64,000 bases of DNA from Oscheius sp. JU75 (taxonomy: Eukaryota; Nematoda; Chromadorea; Rhabditida; Rhabditidae), in NCBI GenBank assembly GCA_037178855.1, contig JASJZC010000006.1, positions 992,001 to 1,056,000 on the forward strand, written 5' to 3'. Both the position numbers and the translations under genes were made by a program. Shown here piece by piece: positions 1-12,891 of the stretch. How positions within the stretch are numbered: position 1 is the stretch's first letter; each line of letters starts with the position of its first letter. The notes under the pieces were generated by a model, which made no database searches, was not told the origin of the DNA, and worked only from the letters and a program-made list of their open reading frames with translations.

Positions 1-169
1 GATAAGACGGCCTGCTATCAGAAAGTTCTCTAGCTCTGTGGCGAGAAATTGTACGAAACTATCAATTCTTCCCAAATAAATGTCAAAAGTGTACAATGTT
101 GTTCGTGGCAGGGACTAGCTCTCAAGCTTTCCTCTCTAGCAAAGACTCTCTTCATTTTCCTCTGATCAC

Positions 170-1265
<1,096 letters not shown>

Positions 1266-1439
1266 GTAATCACTTTAACCTGCAGGTTCCAAGAATAGAA
1301 CATGTTTTCGAAATTGAGTAATCATATGCGAGAAGAAACAAAGAATATTCTTGTAAATCTGACCCTGAGTGCTGTAAAACTATCATTTAGGAGCATCTTC
1401 CAGATGAAAGTGAAGCGCAGAATCCTGAACTTTTTCTTG

Positions 1440-3705
1440 AAAAGTAGGTTCCATCGATGGGACCTGCATAGTCTATGTGAATTCTTTTATGGACAGGACT
1501 TGGTTTCGGCCAAGGCTCAAGTGGAATCTTCCTTGCGGTTTTGGCCGCACGTTGACAAAAAATCTCCTGATCGATCTCTGATCAGAAACAGACTCCTCGT
1601 GCTAGTTGTTTAGGTTCCAGCGTGTCTCCTGTGGAGTTGCTTCAGCACTTGTGAACGATAGATTCCGGGAATCGTGATTCTGCCTCCAACCATGAGACAC
1701 TCGTTCACAACCGACAGCTTCGACTGTCGAGAGTTGAGAGATAACGCAATTGTGAGTCCAGATTCTTGCGACGAGGCGGCCAGTTACCTTTTTGAACGTA
1801 GCGAATAATTTTGGACAGGATCGGGTCCTTTCGTGTGTCTATCTGGATGTGTCGTGCTATTAGCGGAAGCTGTCGAATGGCTGTATTGCACGTCGGCCTC
1901 TATATTGACAATGACACAATCTTCTTGCTCCGAATCCACCCGTTCCAAAAAGACGGGAAAGAGCATCAGCTTGGGCAAAATCGTTCGTTTCCACGTAATC
2001 GATTTTGTAGTCGTACCCGAGGTGTATTGTGCCTCATCGGCTCAGATGATTTGCCTGATGAGTGGGCAGACCTTTAGCGCTTCCGTAGATTGTGAGCAAC
2101 GGCTTATGATCGATGCGCAATGTGAAATGTCTTTCGAAGACATATTTGTGGAACTTCCGAACAGTCATAACCAGTCCCAGTGCTTTCTTTTCTATCTGGC
2201 TGTAGTTCTGTTCTGCCGCTGTAAGCGCGTAGCTGAAAAGATGAACCTGTCCGTCCTTGAACTTGTGTCCTCCAATTCTGTACTGACAAGCGTCAGCTAA
2301 GAAGATGATGGGTAGAGCTGGATCGTAATGGCACAAGACGAGATCCGACGACAAAACTGAGTAAGTATCTGGTCGAACGCTCGACATCCTTGTGTGTTAG
2401 CTCATCCAGTGATCCACGAAGTGCCTTGGCGTTTGGAATGAACAATCCATAGCAGCTGACGAGTCCCAGGAAAGGACGCAGTTGGTTGACATCTGTAGGC
2501 GCCTTCATCTTCACAATCGCCGAAATCTTAGAGGGATCGGGTCGTCTTCCATCCTTGTCGATGATGAAGCCCAGGGACTGTATCCATTTCTGGTTCAGGG
2601 AACACTCCTTCATCTGCAGCTTGAAGCCGTACTGTTCGATCCTCTCGAACAAAGCTAGCAGATTTCAATTGTGCTCTTGCTGCGTATCTCCTTTGACTAG
2701 GAGATCATCGAGATATGACACGACTCCGCTTAAACCAGTGCACATCTTCGTCATGATTGACTGGAATATCGCAGGAGCTGTCTTGATTCCGAAAGTCAAT
2801 CTTCTGTACTGGAAGAAACCTTTATGTGTGTTGATGATGGCAAGTGATTTGGAGCGGTCATCCAGCTCTACTTGTAGATAATCATCTGATAGATCCAGAT
2901 GCGAGAAAACCGTTCCTTTGTTGAGTGAAGCAAAAAATGTCTTCTGACTTAGGTAGCGGAAAATTGAAGTCTTCTAGAGCTTTGTTGAGGCCGGTGCTGA
3001 AGTCGGTACAAACTCTGAGCTATCCCGTACCCTTCTTCTTGTTCATAACCACTGGCGCAGCCCACCCGACCCTGGTTGCCCAGGACCTTGAACTGGCTGA
3101 AGAACATTCCATGACACTTCAGTGGTATCCCGTTTGCTGTAATGAGCGTTCTTCGTGGTGAAGACAATGTCGGTTCTCCCATCCGAGTCCAGCTTTTCCT
3201 ACTGATGATGATAACACAGGCTCTGGAATCCGCCTGGAGCTGTAGAGTTTGACCATTGATTTCAACATCCGTGTAGCGAAATGCCTTCAGGGTTCATTGG
3301 AGCTCGCTTCTGAAGCGTAGTTCTTGTAGAATTTTCGAGATTGTGCTGGACCCCGTTCAGAATTCCGGGAGCTCCGACTCCGGCAATCTCGTGCAAAGTG
3401 ACCGATTTTGAAGCAGGTGACATCCTTCTTCGGTCTATCGTTGCTCTGAGGCTTCTTCTTGTAATATTGAACCTTTGAAATCAACGCGTTGTAGGAGCTG
3501 GCGACCATCTCCTGGTCTTTCTTGTACGTCGGCAGTTTCGCAACCTCTTGGACAACGTCTTCCAGCTTGAATTTGTTCACGTCGGTCGATGACCGATCCG
3601 CAAAAGCCAGAAGATGCGAAAGGAAGACCTGATCTTCATTACCCGCCATTCCCAACAAAAACCATAGCATCATGAGACCTTCCAGGTCAATGCTGTTCAT
3701 GGAAT
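1440..3705 (-). mobile_element. Decayed Gypsy-type LTR retroelement, left arm
   Basis: Read on the minus strand from 3705 down. A gag fragment ends in a damaged zinc knuckle (CFKIGHFARDC, one CxxC cysteine missing). Next come a protease-like stretch (VEINGQTLQLQADSRAC), reverse-transcriptase pieces (SYLDDLLVKG near 2700, LRPFLGLVSCYG) and RNase H (QIEKKALGLVMTVRKFHKY, LRIDHKPLLTIYG). Beyond about 1800 are integrase pieces, including IHIDYAGPIDGTYF. Several frameshifts and stops break the frame and no LTRs were recognised, so it is dead. Gag-PR-RT-RH-IN order fits Gypsy (Metaviridae). Confidence 0.88.
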
Positions 3706-3839
3706 CGTAGAACTTGGCTCGGATCTAATCTGCATACTCGTGCTCTGTCTCGGTCGTTATTGTCCAATTGCTGGGGAAAGCAATGGTAACGACGGGTGAA
3801 GATTGACGTGGGAGCATCGAACATGTCGGAGAGGATCGT

Positions 3840-4125
3840 CACGACTCCTGCCCTAACTGATCAATAAGTCTAATGTCTCTTCTATCTTGTGAGCACTCTT
3901 TTTGCCGGTAAAATTTCTTCTTATCAGCTTTCCTCCCCAACCCTGCTCACAACAATGATTCTCCGCTTTTTCCTTTCGCGCTTTCAGTGTTTTGGGTCTT
4001 TTTTTGACAGGATAGAATGAACAGAGAGACAAAGTCTGCAACTCCAGAATTTCAGAGTGATCAGCCACGTCAACTCACTGACTCCTGTTCTACCCAAAAT
4101 AAACATGAAAAAGCTGAGCATAGCC
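3840..4125 (+). promoter_or_regulatory. Conserved 5' flank of ankyrin genes
   Basis: About 280 bp ahead of the ATG match the flanks of the other ankyrin genes. The shared block starts CTGATCAATAAGTCTAATGT and recurs near 28411, 30087 and 31984 (mirror near 15860). It runs through a CT-rich stretch and a CTGCTCACAACAA segment. The block probably holds promoter, 5' UTR and leader. No TATA box could be assigned. Confidence 0.5.
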
Positions 4126-5026
4126 ATGGTATGTACCCTATTTTTGAAAAAAAAGAAACGTTTCTATTTGTATCATTGCTTAAAAGCGATAGGCCAGAAG
4201 ATCATTCAACTGTTTTGCCTGATAGCTGCCCTTTTCAGGAAGCCACCAACTTCCGTGATCTCCTTCCTGTGCTGAAGGAATTCATCAGTGCTGAATCTCA
4301 AGAAGTCCAACAGGCCTTTGAAATTTTTATGGAAAGCGTGAATAGGGTAGGCCTGCTTAGAAAACAATCTCCTGAAAACTTTTTAAGTGCGGTACAAAGG
4401 ATGAGAGTAAGCTCACTCTTTCCGACATTACTGATCTTCACACTGCCGTTCGTCAGAGAAATGAGAAACTGGTTCAATCGCTGATTGAGAAAGGAGTCGA
4501 TGTGAATGGCAATGTGGGCGAAAATAACTGCACTTCTCTTCACCTTGCTGCCCAAGATGGTCATGTTAACATGGTCAAGCTTCTCCTCCAACATGGAGCT
4601 ACTATCAACAGTCGCAACAATGACCTCTACACCCCGCTTCACCTTGCTGCTCAAAATGGGCACGATCAAGTAGTGGACGTGCTTCTTGAACGTGGTGCTA
4701 ATCCGAACACGAGAGCCAATGACTGCACTACACATCGCTACGATGGTTTAACTTCACTACATATCGCTACGCTTGCTAACCACGTCAATGTTGTCAAAAC
4801 CCTCATCCAATACGGAGCCAATGTAGACGCCCGTCGTCTTTCCTTTCTTCAATCAGCACTGCACATTGCCAGTGTTAAAGGATATATTAAGATTGTAACC
4901 CATCTCCTAGAAGCTGGCGCCAACCCTAATATTGAGGACATGGAGAAAGAGACTCCTCTACAGGTTGCTCGAAAAAATCGTCTCAACGAAGTAGCGGACA
5001 TTCTAGGGAAATATGGAGCCAGTTAG
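4126..5026 (+). CDS. Ankyrin-repeat gene ANK1, left arm, frame-broken
   Basis: The start codon at 4126-4128 sits immediately before an intron (ATG then GTATGT, 4129-4238). Exon 2 opens with EATNFRD, as in two sister genes at 28782 and 32199. Residues 1-55 are a shortened version of the shared N-terminal module: the stretch between DFRD and PVLKEF seen in the sister gene at 28782 is absent. The ankyrin array (about six repeats: SLHLAAQDGHVNMVKLLLQH, PLHLAAQNGHDQVVDVLLER and so on) is open from about 4400 to the stop at 5024-5026 (ILGKYGAS). Joining module and array needs loss of 8 nt (GTACAAAG, 4392-4399), so there is either a frameshift or an unknown splice. Ankyrin repeats bind proteins; the partner is unknown. 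Confidence 0.75.
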
Positions 5027-5204
5027 AAAAACAAGTATTCAACAACAGTTAAATTGTACTTCAAATAAAAATCATAATTGTATATATCGTCATTGTTTTA
5101 TCCATGTTTTCCTACTCTCCAGTCTTTTTTTTCCTCTGTCTCTTTATCTTTCTGTCTCTTTGTTTCGCTACCTTTTCTCTCTCTCTCTCTTTTTTAGAAG
5201 AAAA

Positions 5205-5399
5205 GATGAGGTATTTATGGGGCCCGATGAAAATGGCAAAGAGAGCGAACACAACTTCACTTCTTTGCATGTTATTGTCCTAAATGGTCGCATTAACATC
5301 GTCAAGTTTCTTCTCCAAGATAGAGCTATCGCCGACAGTGAAGATAAAAATATGGCGCCACTCCACTGCACTTTGCTGCTGGTCGAGGAGATAATTTGA
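5205..5399 (+). pseudogene. Ankyrin fragment next to Helitron, left arm
   Basis: After a CT-rich tract a second ankyrin piece is readable (SLHVIVLNGRINIVKFLLQD, then [15 protein letters not shown]). It is close to the ANK3 segment [19 protein letters not shown] at 32685-32745. It runs into a stop at 5397-5399 and then directly into antisense Helitron helicase sequence, so it is a truncated gene piece. The mirror copy is at 14321-14515. Confidence 0.7.
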
Positions 5400-5412
5400 T
5401 GGTGGAAGTACT

Positions 5413-6130
5413 CATCTTGGCCCACGACATCGCCACGTACAGCTGGTCGTGACTGAACACATCCTCCGACAAAAAGACTCCGACCTTCTCCAACGACTGC
5501 CCTTGCGACTTATTGATCGTCATGGCGAAAGCCAACTTGAGCGGATACTAGCGTCTCGTGAGGGTGAAGGACATTCCCTTGCTTTTTGTCGACTTCACAT
5601 TAATCCACGGAATGACAACCGGCTCTCCTTTGCGTGGTCCATTGATGAAGCGACGCTGTATCGCGCTGTTGCCTCCGAACTCTGCACTTGAAGCCTTGTC
5701 CCATTGCAGAGGCCAACTTTGACATCGAAGTTGTGTATCAGCATGACGACACAGCCCTCTTTCAGCTCCAGATGGTGAGGTGGCAGGCTTGCAAAAGACA
5801 GCGAGTTGAGGAACTCATCCGTGTAGAAGAGGGCATCTTCGGAGTTCTCCTTGTCAATCCGATCGGCACTCAGATAGATTTTCTTGGCTCCAGACATCTG
5901 ATTGAGAATGTACAGATTGGTCTTGTCCACATTGACGTTCTTCGGAGTAAGAATGGCTCGAGAGTACAGATGGCCGGGATCATCATAAACGCCTTCGAAG
6001 ATTTTGCAGATCATGTCTCCTCGGGTGAGAAGACCATCTGGCACTTCGAACCGATTCTCATCGTCCTTCGCAATCTTCGTAGTCAAAAATCTTCGCCAAT
6101 CTTCTATGCTTTCTTTGCTTCTTTTTCAAT
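5413..6130 (-). mobile_element. Helitron (PIF1-like) helicase remnant, left arm
   Basis: C-terminal part of a Helitron Rep/helicase on the minus strand. Frame 6086-5595 contains LELKEGCVVMLIHNFDVKVG followed by LCNGTRL, the conserved helicase block. After a frameshift and an in-frame TAG come [20 protein letters not shown] and [14 protein letters not shown], equivalent to the family's TINKSQGQ and GQLYVALSR motifs. The Rep domain and Walker motifs are absent here. Helitrons move by rolling-circle replication and often capture host gene pieces, which fits the ankyrin fragment at the junction. Confidence 0.85.
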
Positions 6131-6828
6131 TTTTCCAATCCTTTAGAACTGTTCGCATAAGAAGTGTGAAAAATCGTCTATTTCCTCAAAAACAGGCCAA
6201 TTTTTCAATTCGATCGGCATTTTATCGCTAGGGCGCGGCGAACTTTGTACCCCCAGCCAATTTTCTGTTCCTGCCCTTTACTTCTTACTTTTTCCCACTT
6301 TCTAATCTGAAGTTTTGCAAAGGTGCAAGCCGGGAAGACATTTCTACGCACTTTTTCCAATTCCGTGGTGAACAGAAGCTCGGCCGAGCTGGATGTCTCC
6401 TTCATTAGCGGAAATGTGGCCCATGACAAGTTCAACCGACCGGATAGGAGGAATACATTTTTTTCGAGCTCTGGAGGTTGGTTTTATGCATTTCTATTGG
6501 AAGTTTCTTTGATCATAAAATAAAAGTCACAACGTAGACAGTCGCGCAGTTGTTTTCCACTTTTCGAATTGTAACAGTTCACACGCACAGTCGTTTTCTG
6601 CTTGTAAACTGGACTAAACTCTTTTATGCGTTACCGCAATCGCTTGTTTTCGCCGATCAAGTCGGGATCCGAGATGTCTTCTCATGCCTGTAGCCGTGAC
6701 ACTTGGATCCCTTCCAGGGCCTAGACTATAAGCAGGAATATCATGTCTCCAGGAAATATCCCCGCGTCATGTCGTAATTCAATGGCTATAAGCAGGACAA
6801 GTTCAACGAGAGTGCTGGAAAGCTTTCG
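6131..6828. other. No supportable gene (left arm)
   Basis: Only short unrelated frames are present. It may hold the upstream part of the Helitron remnant: a weak EDWRRFL-like continuation lies just above 6086. The mirror stretch is 12892-13589. Confidence 0.5.
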
Positions 6829-7295
6829 CTGTGTCTCGGAACCCTCGGCATGAGTATCAACACGACGGAAAAGGACCTCTTCCACATCTTCAAGAGTTTT
6901 GGCTACATCAAGGCGGTGAGTTTTTCTTGACTATTATCTGTCTCTCTCGACTCACCCCTTCAGATCACTGCATCCGCTGTCGTGAGTCGGGACGCAGTCG
7001 CGGAATCGGCTTCATTTACTACAACAAGACGGAAGAGGTCGAATGGCCCAAGAGAAAGCTGACTGAAATCAAAATGGACGGTTGCAAGGTCTGCATCGAC
7101 TTCTCCCTCACATCGCCACTGGGAACTTTCGCTTCGGTCCGGACAAGAGCAAATGGCATCGAGGTGTCTCTCCTCGTCGCTAAACAACTTCGCAAAAACC
7201 CCATCTTCTCTTCCTGGAAGAAGAGCCATCTGGCTGTTTTCTTTGTGCCTTCTCAGAACTTTTGGATGGATAAAACTGATATGTTTTCTGGGTAA
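6829..7295 (+). pseudogene. Tra2-like RRM fragment, left arm
   Basis: An RNA-recognition motif similar to transformer-2 splicing factors. LCLGTLGMSINTTEKDLFHI and FKSFGYIKA (6829-6915) match RNP2 and helix 1. After a 48-bp GT-AG segment (6916-6963), GRSRGIGFIYYNK matches RNP1 and the end reads MDGCKVCIDFS. Joining at the only good GT-AG pair is one base out of frame, and the downstream region lacks the RS-rich tail of real Tra2. The frame ends at 7295. Probably a decayed copy; an undetected upstream exon or non-standard splice is possible. Confidence 0.6.
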
Positions 7296-8437
7296 CAACT
7301 ACTGATACAGCTTCGACAGTTCATACACGCATTTAGGCAGAACCATAGCCTCAATGGCTCATACGCAAATAGGGATAGAAAAGTTCGAAATTGGCAGAAA
7401 TAGGGTGTTTACCGCCGAAATCTGGAGAAACCCACCATTTTTCCGAATGGATTCTCAAGCTATTCGTGACAGGAGCCCGCCTTTTATTTGAATTATTCTC
7501 TCACGTTAAAATTCACTTTCCTTTCATTCGTTTCCCTATTTGTGTAAAAGTCTAGACATACGGCTCCCATAAAAATTTTTGAGATGAACCATGCGAAGAA
7601 TAGATAATCAAGCGGTCGGAAAAAGATCTTCGAGCATTTATTAGCATTGATGAGTAATACAGTACCTATTTTGTATTTCACAACTAGATTTTCTTATACC
7701 GTTCCTCCCTGTTGCCTCATAGACGCAGCATACTGTAAAACCTCTGATCTATCCGTAGTCTTCTTCCAAACAATTTTGGACTTGCTCCAAGATTACGGTA
7801 GGTAGCCTGCGTACATGAGCATATTATTTTTTCCGTGAACGCGTTTTCGTCAAACGTGTTGACCTAAAAATATCCTGCTCCTTTCCTTCTTCCCGCTGTA
7901 TTTGCTTTCCATTCTTCCTATATTTATTCTGCTCTCTCTCTCTCTCTCTCCTTAATTAGATTTAATCAGCGGTACACGTGTACAAGCCTCACTGCTTTAG
8001 CCCTGTTTTCCAGACCAGATGCACACCTAGTTCCTATCTTCTTCACTCGGTAACCGTGGCTATTGTTTATGCTTTATGTTCCACGTCTTTTTTTCAGCTT
8101 CTTGCGTGACTGAACGGCAGTTGTTTCGCATATTATGGTTGTTCCTCTGTAACATTGCCTCTTCAATCATTCATTCGCCCTCAAATCTGCTTCCGGTCAT
8201 TATTCGCGCTAATAGATTTTCTCCATCTCCAAACTGGCCTTCAGTACCCTGAAAATCCCCGCCACACAACGACGGCTCCTTTCTTATCGATCCCGCTCCC
8301 GCTCTCTATGTGGGTCGTGGTGCTCTATTGCTCTATTCTCGTCTAATCTTCTCTCAAAATTTTTGATTCTAACCAATGTTTTTCAGAGGAGATCCAGGGC
8401 CTGATCAGATTGTGTCCTTCTCCGTAACTCCTCAGAC
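7296..8437. other. Intergenic or 5' region of NSF-like gene, left arm
   Basis: No coding region is supported. It contains a short CT repeat (about 7933-7950), AT-rich stretches and a TTTTTCAG acceptor-like site at about 8378-8387, ahead of the NSF-like start. The mirror stretch is 11283-12424. Confidence 0.5.
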
Positions 8438-9491
8438 ATGGTGGTTAGTTCTTGCCTTTCATAACACGCTTCATCTTATCTTCAGCCCAAAATGAAGGTA
8501 GTCAAATGTCCAACGGATTTTCTGGCCGTGACAAATTGTGCCATCATCAATCAACGCGATTCGGACTGGCAAGGAATCAAGTACGTTGATTGTCTTCCCT
8601 AACCCTCCTAATCTGCTCGACGCTGTCATTGCGCTTGGCTAATTCTCTTTTTTTTCGCACTCCTTTCTTCCGTTTTATTGAAAATTGTTCACTCGTTGCG
8701 TGCTGCCGCGAACTCTCTATAAAAGTATCCATGGGTGAAGGCAGATGATTTGACATGCGCTTCGAACTCCAAGCAATCCCTGATCTTCCAGCCATGTTAT
8801 CGTCTCCACCGAATCTGCACCCCGACGCTTCTTCATAATCTCAATCAAGAATCTTCCGGTGGTTCAACCAGGACAGATCGCCTTCGCCAGCACACAGCGC
8901 TCATGGGTCGGCCTGTCACTATCTGAGATCATAAATGTAAAGCCATTCAGCTTCAAGGTAATTTTTGGCCAGTTATCCGATTCATCCCTTAGACTTGTAG
9001 CTTATTAAATATTTTCAGAGCAATGAGTACATCGACGCCGTGATGGTCTCCTGCGACTTCCAGAAGAAGAAAGAGTAAGCCATCCATTGTTCTCTATATT
9101 GTGCTTTTTCAGTGTCTCTCCGGAGCCATTAGACACTGACCTAATGGCTCGAGAATTTTCCATGCAATTTGTAGGAACGGCTCTGACTGTCGGAGAGAAG
9201 CTCGTATTTCAATATCAGGACTCCAAGGACAAAACTATCACGCTGTCTCTCGCTGTGAAGGCCATAGAAGGTACTAATCTGGAGCAAATGGCACAGGAGC
9301 AGAAGGCCAAACCGGTAGCAATCGAGTATGGAGAGCTCTTGGCCAATTCTGCCATCGTCTTTCACAAAGATGAAGGATCGCACGTCAATCTAACCAGAAA
9401 GGCTAAAGGGTGAGAGCTGTTTACGTTTTCGGTTTGACGTGTGTTTTTTTTCAGAAAAATGGCTAAAGGACTGGACGCGGTGACTCATTGA
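8438..9491 (+). CDS. NSF N-domain-only protein, left arm
   Basis: Six exons join cleanly: 8438-8443, 8486-8580, 8792-8957, 9019-9074, 9113-9409 and 9455-9491, giving 218 residues. The protein follows the N-terminal (alpha-SNAP-binding) domain of N-ethylmaleimide-sensitive factor: VVKCPTDFLAVTNCAIIN, NHVIVSTE, PGQIAFASTQRSWVGLSLSE, DTDLMAREF, GEKLVFQYQD, HVNLTRKAKG. NSF itself is about 740 residues and continues into two AAA+ ATPase domains. Here the frame ends after KMAKGLDAVTH, followed by AATAAA at 9553-9558, so no ATPase domain exists. It lies next to the palindrome apex. It could be a truncated pseudogene or a small SNAP-binding regulator; the intact splice sites and frame favour expression. 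Confidence 0.85.
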
Positions 9492-9688
9492 CGAAGCATA
9501 CATGAACAACTTCTCTTTCTCTCTCCCTCTCACTCTCTTTGTTTCCACACGTAATAAAATGTCATACATGAAAATCATTCCAGTTTTTTTTAATCTTTTT
9601 TTGTATCAATATTCATTTCTATCCTGTCCTATCCCTATGATGGAGTCCATTCTCAGTAAATGACCATCTAGCAAATCACGCCTCGTCA

Positions 9689-9773
9689 TGCCACTAATCT
9701 AACCAGAAAGGCTAAAGGGTGAGAAAAGTGGCTAAAGGACTGGACGCGGTGACTCATTGACGAAGCAGGCGCA
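9689..9773 (+). repeat. Duplicated 3' piece of the NSF-like gene
   Basis: Repeats the end of the NSF-like gene (LTRKAKG coding bases, then KGLDAVTH and its stop) with most of the last intron removed: GTGAG is followed directly by AAAAGTGGCTAAAG. Loss is internal and not at splice sites, so it is not a processed copy. Mirror at 9947-10031. Confidence 0.75.
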
Positions 9774-9946
9774 TACATAAACAACTACTCTCTCTCTCAC
9801 AAAAAACTGGAATGATTTTCATGTATGACATTTTATTACGTGTGGTAACAAACAAAGGGCAGAATTGGCCAAGAGCTCTCCGTATTCGATTGCTACCGGA
9901 CGTATAGATTCGAGTTCGAGAATTTTACCATTATTATGATTTTTGT
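9774..9946. other. Palindrome spacer (apex)
   Basis: The 173-bp spacer is not symmetrical. It contains a rearranged copy of the 3' flank of the NSF-like gene (the AATAAA region, about 9807-9843), then a piece of its last large exon (PVAIEYGELLANSA in minus sense, about 9857-9899), then about 45 bp of unrelated AT-rich DNA. It looks like a junction built from fragments of the gene next to it. Confidence 0.8.
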
Positions 9947-10228
9947 TGCGCCTGCTTCGTCCATGAGTCACCGCGTCCAGTCCTTTAGCCACTTTTCTCA
10001 CCCTTTAGCCTTTCTGGTTAGATTAGTGGCATGACGAGGCGTGATTTGCTAGATGGTCATTTACTGAGAATGGACTCCATCATAGGGATAGGACAGGATA
10101 GAAATGAATATTGATACAAAAAAAGATTAAAAAAAACTGGAATGATTTTCATGTATGACATTTTATTACGTGTGGAAACAAAGAGAGTGAGAGGGAGAGA
10201 GAAAGAGAAGTTGTTCATGTATGCTTCG

Positions 10229-11282
10229 TCAATGAGTCACCGCGTCCAGTCCTTTAGCCATTTTTCTGAAAAAAAACACACGTCAAACCGAAAACGTAAA
10301 CAGCTCTCACCCTTTAGCCTTTCTGGTTAGATTGACGTGCGATCCTTCATCTTTGTGAAAGACGATGGCAGAATTGGCCAAGAGCTCTCCATACTCGATT
10401 GCTACCGGTTTGGCCTTCTGCTCCTGTGCCATTTGCTCCAGATTAGTACCTTCTATGGCCTTCACAGCGAGAGACAGCGTGATAGTTTTGTCCTTGGAGT
10501 CCTGATATTGAAATACGAGCTTCTCTCCGACAGTCAGAGCCGTTCCTACAAATTGCATGGAAAATTCTCGAGCCATTAGGTCAGTGTCTAATGGCTCCGG
10601 AGAGACACTGAAAAAGCACAATATAGAGAACAATGGATGGCTTACTCTTTCTTCTTCTGGAAGTCGCAGGAGACCATCACGGCGTCGATGTACTCATTGC
10701 TCTGAAAATATTTAATAAGCTACAAGTCTAAGGGATGAATCGGATAACTGGCCAAAAATTACCTTGAAGCTGAATGGCTTTACATTTATGATCTCAGATA
10801 GTGACAGGCCGACCCATGAGCGCTGTGTGCTGGCGAAGGCGATCTGTCCTGGTTGAACCACCGGAAGATTCTTGATTGAGATTATGAAGAAGCGTCGGGG
10901 TGCAGATTCGGTGGAGACGATAACATGGCTGGAAGATCAGGGATTGCTTGGAGTTCGAAGCGCATGTCAAATCATCTGCCTTCACCCATGGATACTTTTA
11001 TAGAGAGTTCGCGGCAGCACGCAACGAGTGAACAATTTTCAATAAAACGGAAGAAAGGAGTGCGAAAAAAAAGAGAATTAGCCAAGCGCAATGACAGCGT
11101 CGAGCAGATTAGGAGGGTTAGGGAAGACAATCAACGTACTTGATTCCTTGCCAGTCCGAATCGCGTTGATTGATGATGGCACAATTTGTCACGGCCAGAA
11201 AATCCGTTGGACATTTGACTACCTTCATTTTGGGCTGAAGATAAGATGAAGCGTGTTATGAAAGGCAAGAACTAACCACCAT
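10229..11282 (-). CDS. NSF N-domain-only protein, right arm
   Basis: Mirror of 8438-9491, with start codon at 11280-11282, stop at 10229-10231, identical exons and the same poly(A) signal. The two copies are convergent, pointing at the 173-bp spacer. Confidence 0.85.
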
Positions 11283-12424
11283 GTCTGAGGAGTTACGGAG
11301 AAGGACACAATCTGATCAGGCCCTGGATCTCCTCTGAAAAACATTGGTTAGAATCAAAAATTTTGAGAGAAGATTAGACGAGAATAGAGCAATAGAGCAC
11401 CACGACCCACATAGAGAGCGGGAGCGGGATCGATAAGAAAGGAGCCGTCGTTGTGTGGCGGGGATTTTCAGGGTACTGAAGGCCAGTTTGGAGATGGAGA
11501 AAATCTATTAGCGCGAATAATGACCGGAAGCAGATTTGAGGGCGAATGAATGATTGAAGAGGCAATGTTACAGAGGAACAACCATAATATGCGAAACAAC
11601 TGCCGTTCAGTCACGCAAGAAGCTGAAAAAAAGACGTGGAACATAAAGCATAAACAATAGCCACGGTTACCGAGTGAAGAAGATAGGAACTAGGTGTGCA
11701 TCTGGTCTGGAAAACAGGGCTAAAGCAGTGAGGCTTGTACACGTGTACCGCTGATTAAATCTAATTAAGGAGAGAGAGAGAGAGAGAGCAGAATAAATAT
11801 AGGAAGAATGGAAAGCAAATACAGCGGGAAGAAGGAAAGGAGCAGGATATTTTTAGGTCAACACGTTTGACGAAAACGCGTTCACGGAAAAAATAATATG
11901 CTCATGTACGCAGGCTACCTACCGTAATCTTGGAGCAAGTCCAAAATTGTTTGGAAGAAGACTACGGATAGATCAGAGGTTTTACAGTATGCTGCGTCTA
12001 TGAGGCAACAGGGAGGAACGGTATAAGAAAATCTAGTTGTGAAATACAAAATAGGTACTGTATTACTCATCAATGCTAATAAATGCTCGAAGATCTTTTT
12101 CCGACCGCTTGATTATCTATTCTTCGCATGGTTCATCTCAAAAATTTTTATGGGAGCCGTATGTCTAGACTTTTACACAAATAGGGAAACGAATGAAAGG
12201 AAAGTGAATTTTAACGTGAGAGAATAATTCAAATAAAAGGCGGGCTCCTGTCACGAATAGCTTGAGAATCCATTCGGAAAAATGGTGGGTTTCTCCAGAT
12301 TTCGGCGGTAAACACCCTATTTCTGCCAATTTCGAACTTTTCTATCCCTATTTGCGTATGAGCCATTGAGGCTATGGTTCTGCCTAAATGCGTGTATGAA
12401 CTGTCGAAGCTGTATCAGTAGTTG

Positions 12425-12891
12425 TTACCCAGAAAACATATCAGTTTTATCCATCCAAAAGTTCTGAGAAGGCACAAAGAAAACAGCCAGATGGCTCTTC
12501 TTCCAGGAAGAGAAGATGGGGTTTTTGCGAAGTTGTTTAGCGACGAGGAGAGACACCTCGATGCCATTTGCTCTTGTCCGGACCGAAGCGAAAGTTCCCA
12601 GTGGCGATGTGAGGGAGAAGTCGATGCAGACCTTGCAACCGTCCATTTTGATTTCAGTCAGCTTTCTCTTGGGCCATTCGACCTCTTCCGTCTTGTTGTA
12701 GTAAATGAAGCCGATTCCGCGACTGCGTCCCGACTCACGACAGCGGATGCAGTGATCTGAAGGGGTGAGTCGAGAGAGACAGATAATAGTCAAGAAAAAC
12801 TCACCGCCTTGATGTAGCCAAAACTCTTGAAGATGTGGAAGAGGTCCTTTTCCGTCGTGTTGATACTCATGCCGAGGGTTCCGAGACACAG
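12425..12891 (-). pseudogene. Tra2-like RRM fragment, right arm
   Basis: Mirror of 6829-7295, same one-base frame problem at the putative intron. Confidence 0.6.

Noticed and set aside
5168-5425. Minus-strand frame over the ankyrin fragment
   Set aside because: Shadow of the ankyrin coding strand; the matching sense frame is protein-like and this one is not.
9141-9383. PCNA-like or other gene at 9000-9400
   Set aside because: First suspected PCNA; residues instead follow the NSF N domain across five exons.
9087-9413. Independent 108-residue gene starting at 9087
   Set aside because: This is exon 5 of the NSF-like gene plus intron; its apparent start lies inside the intron.
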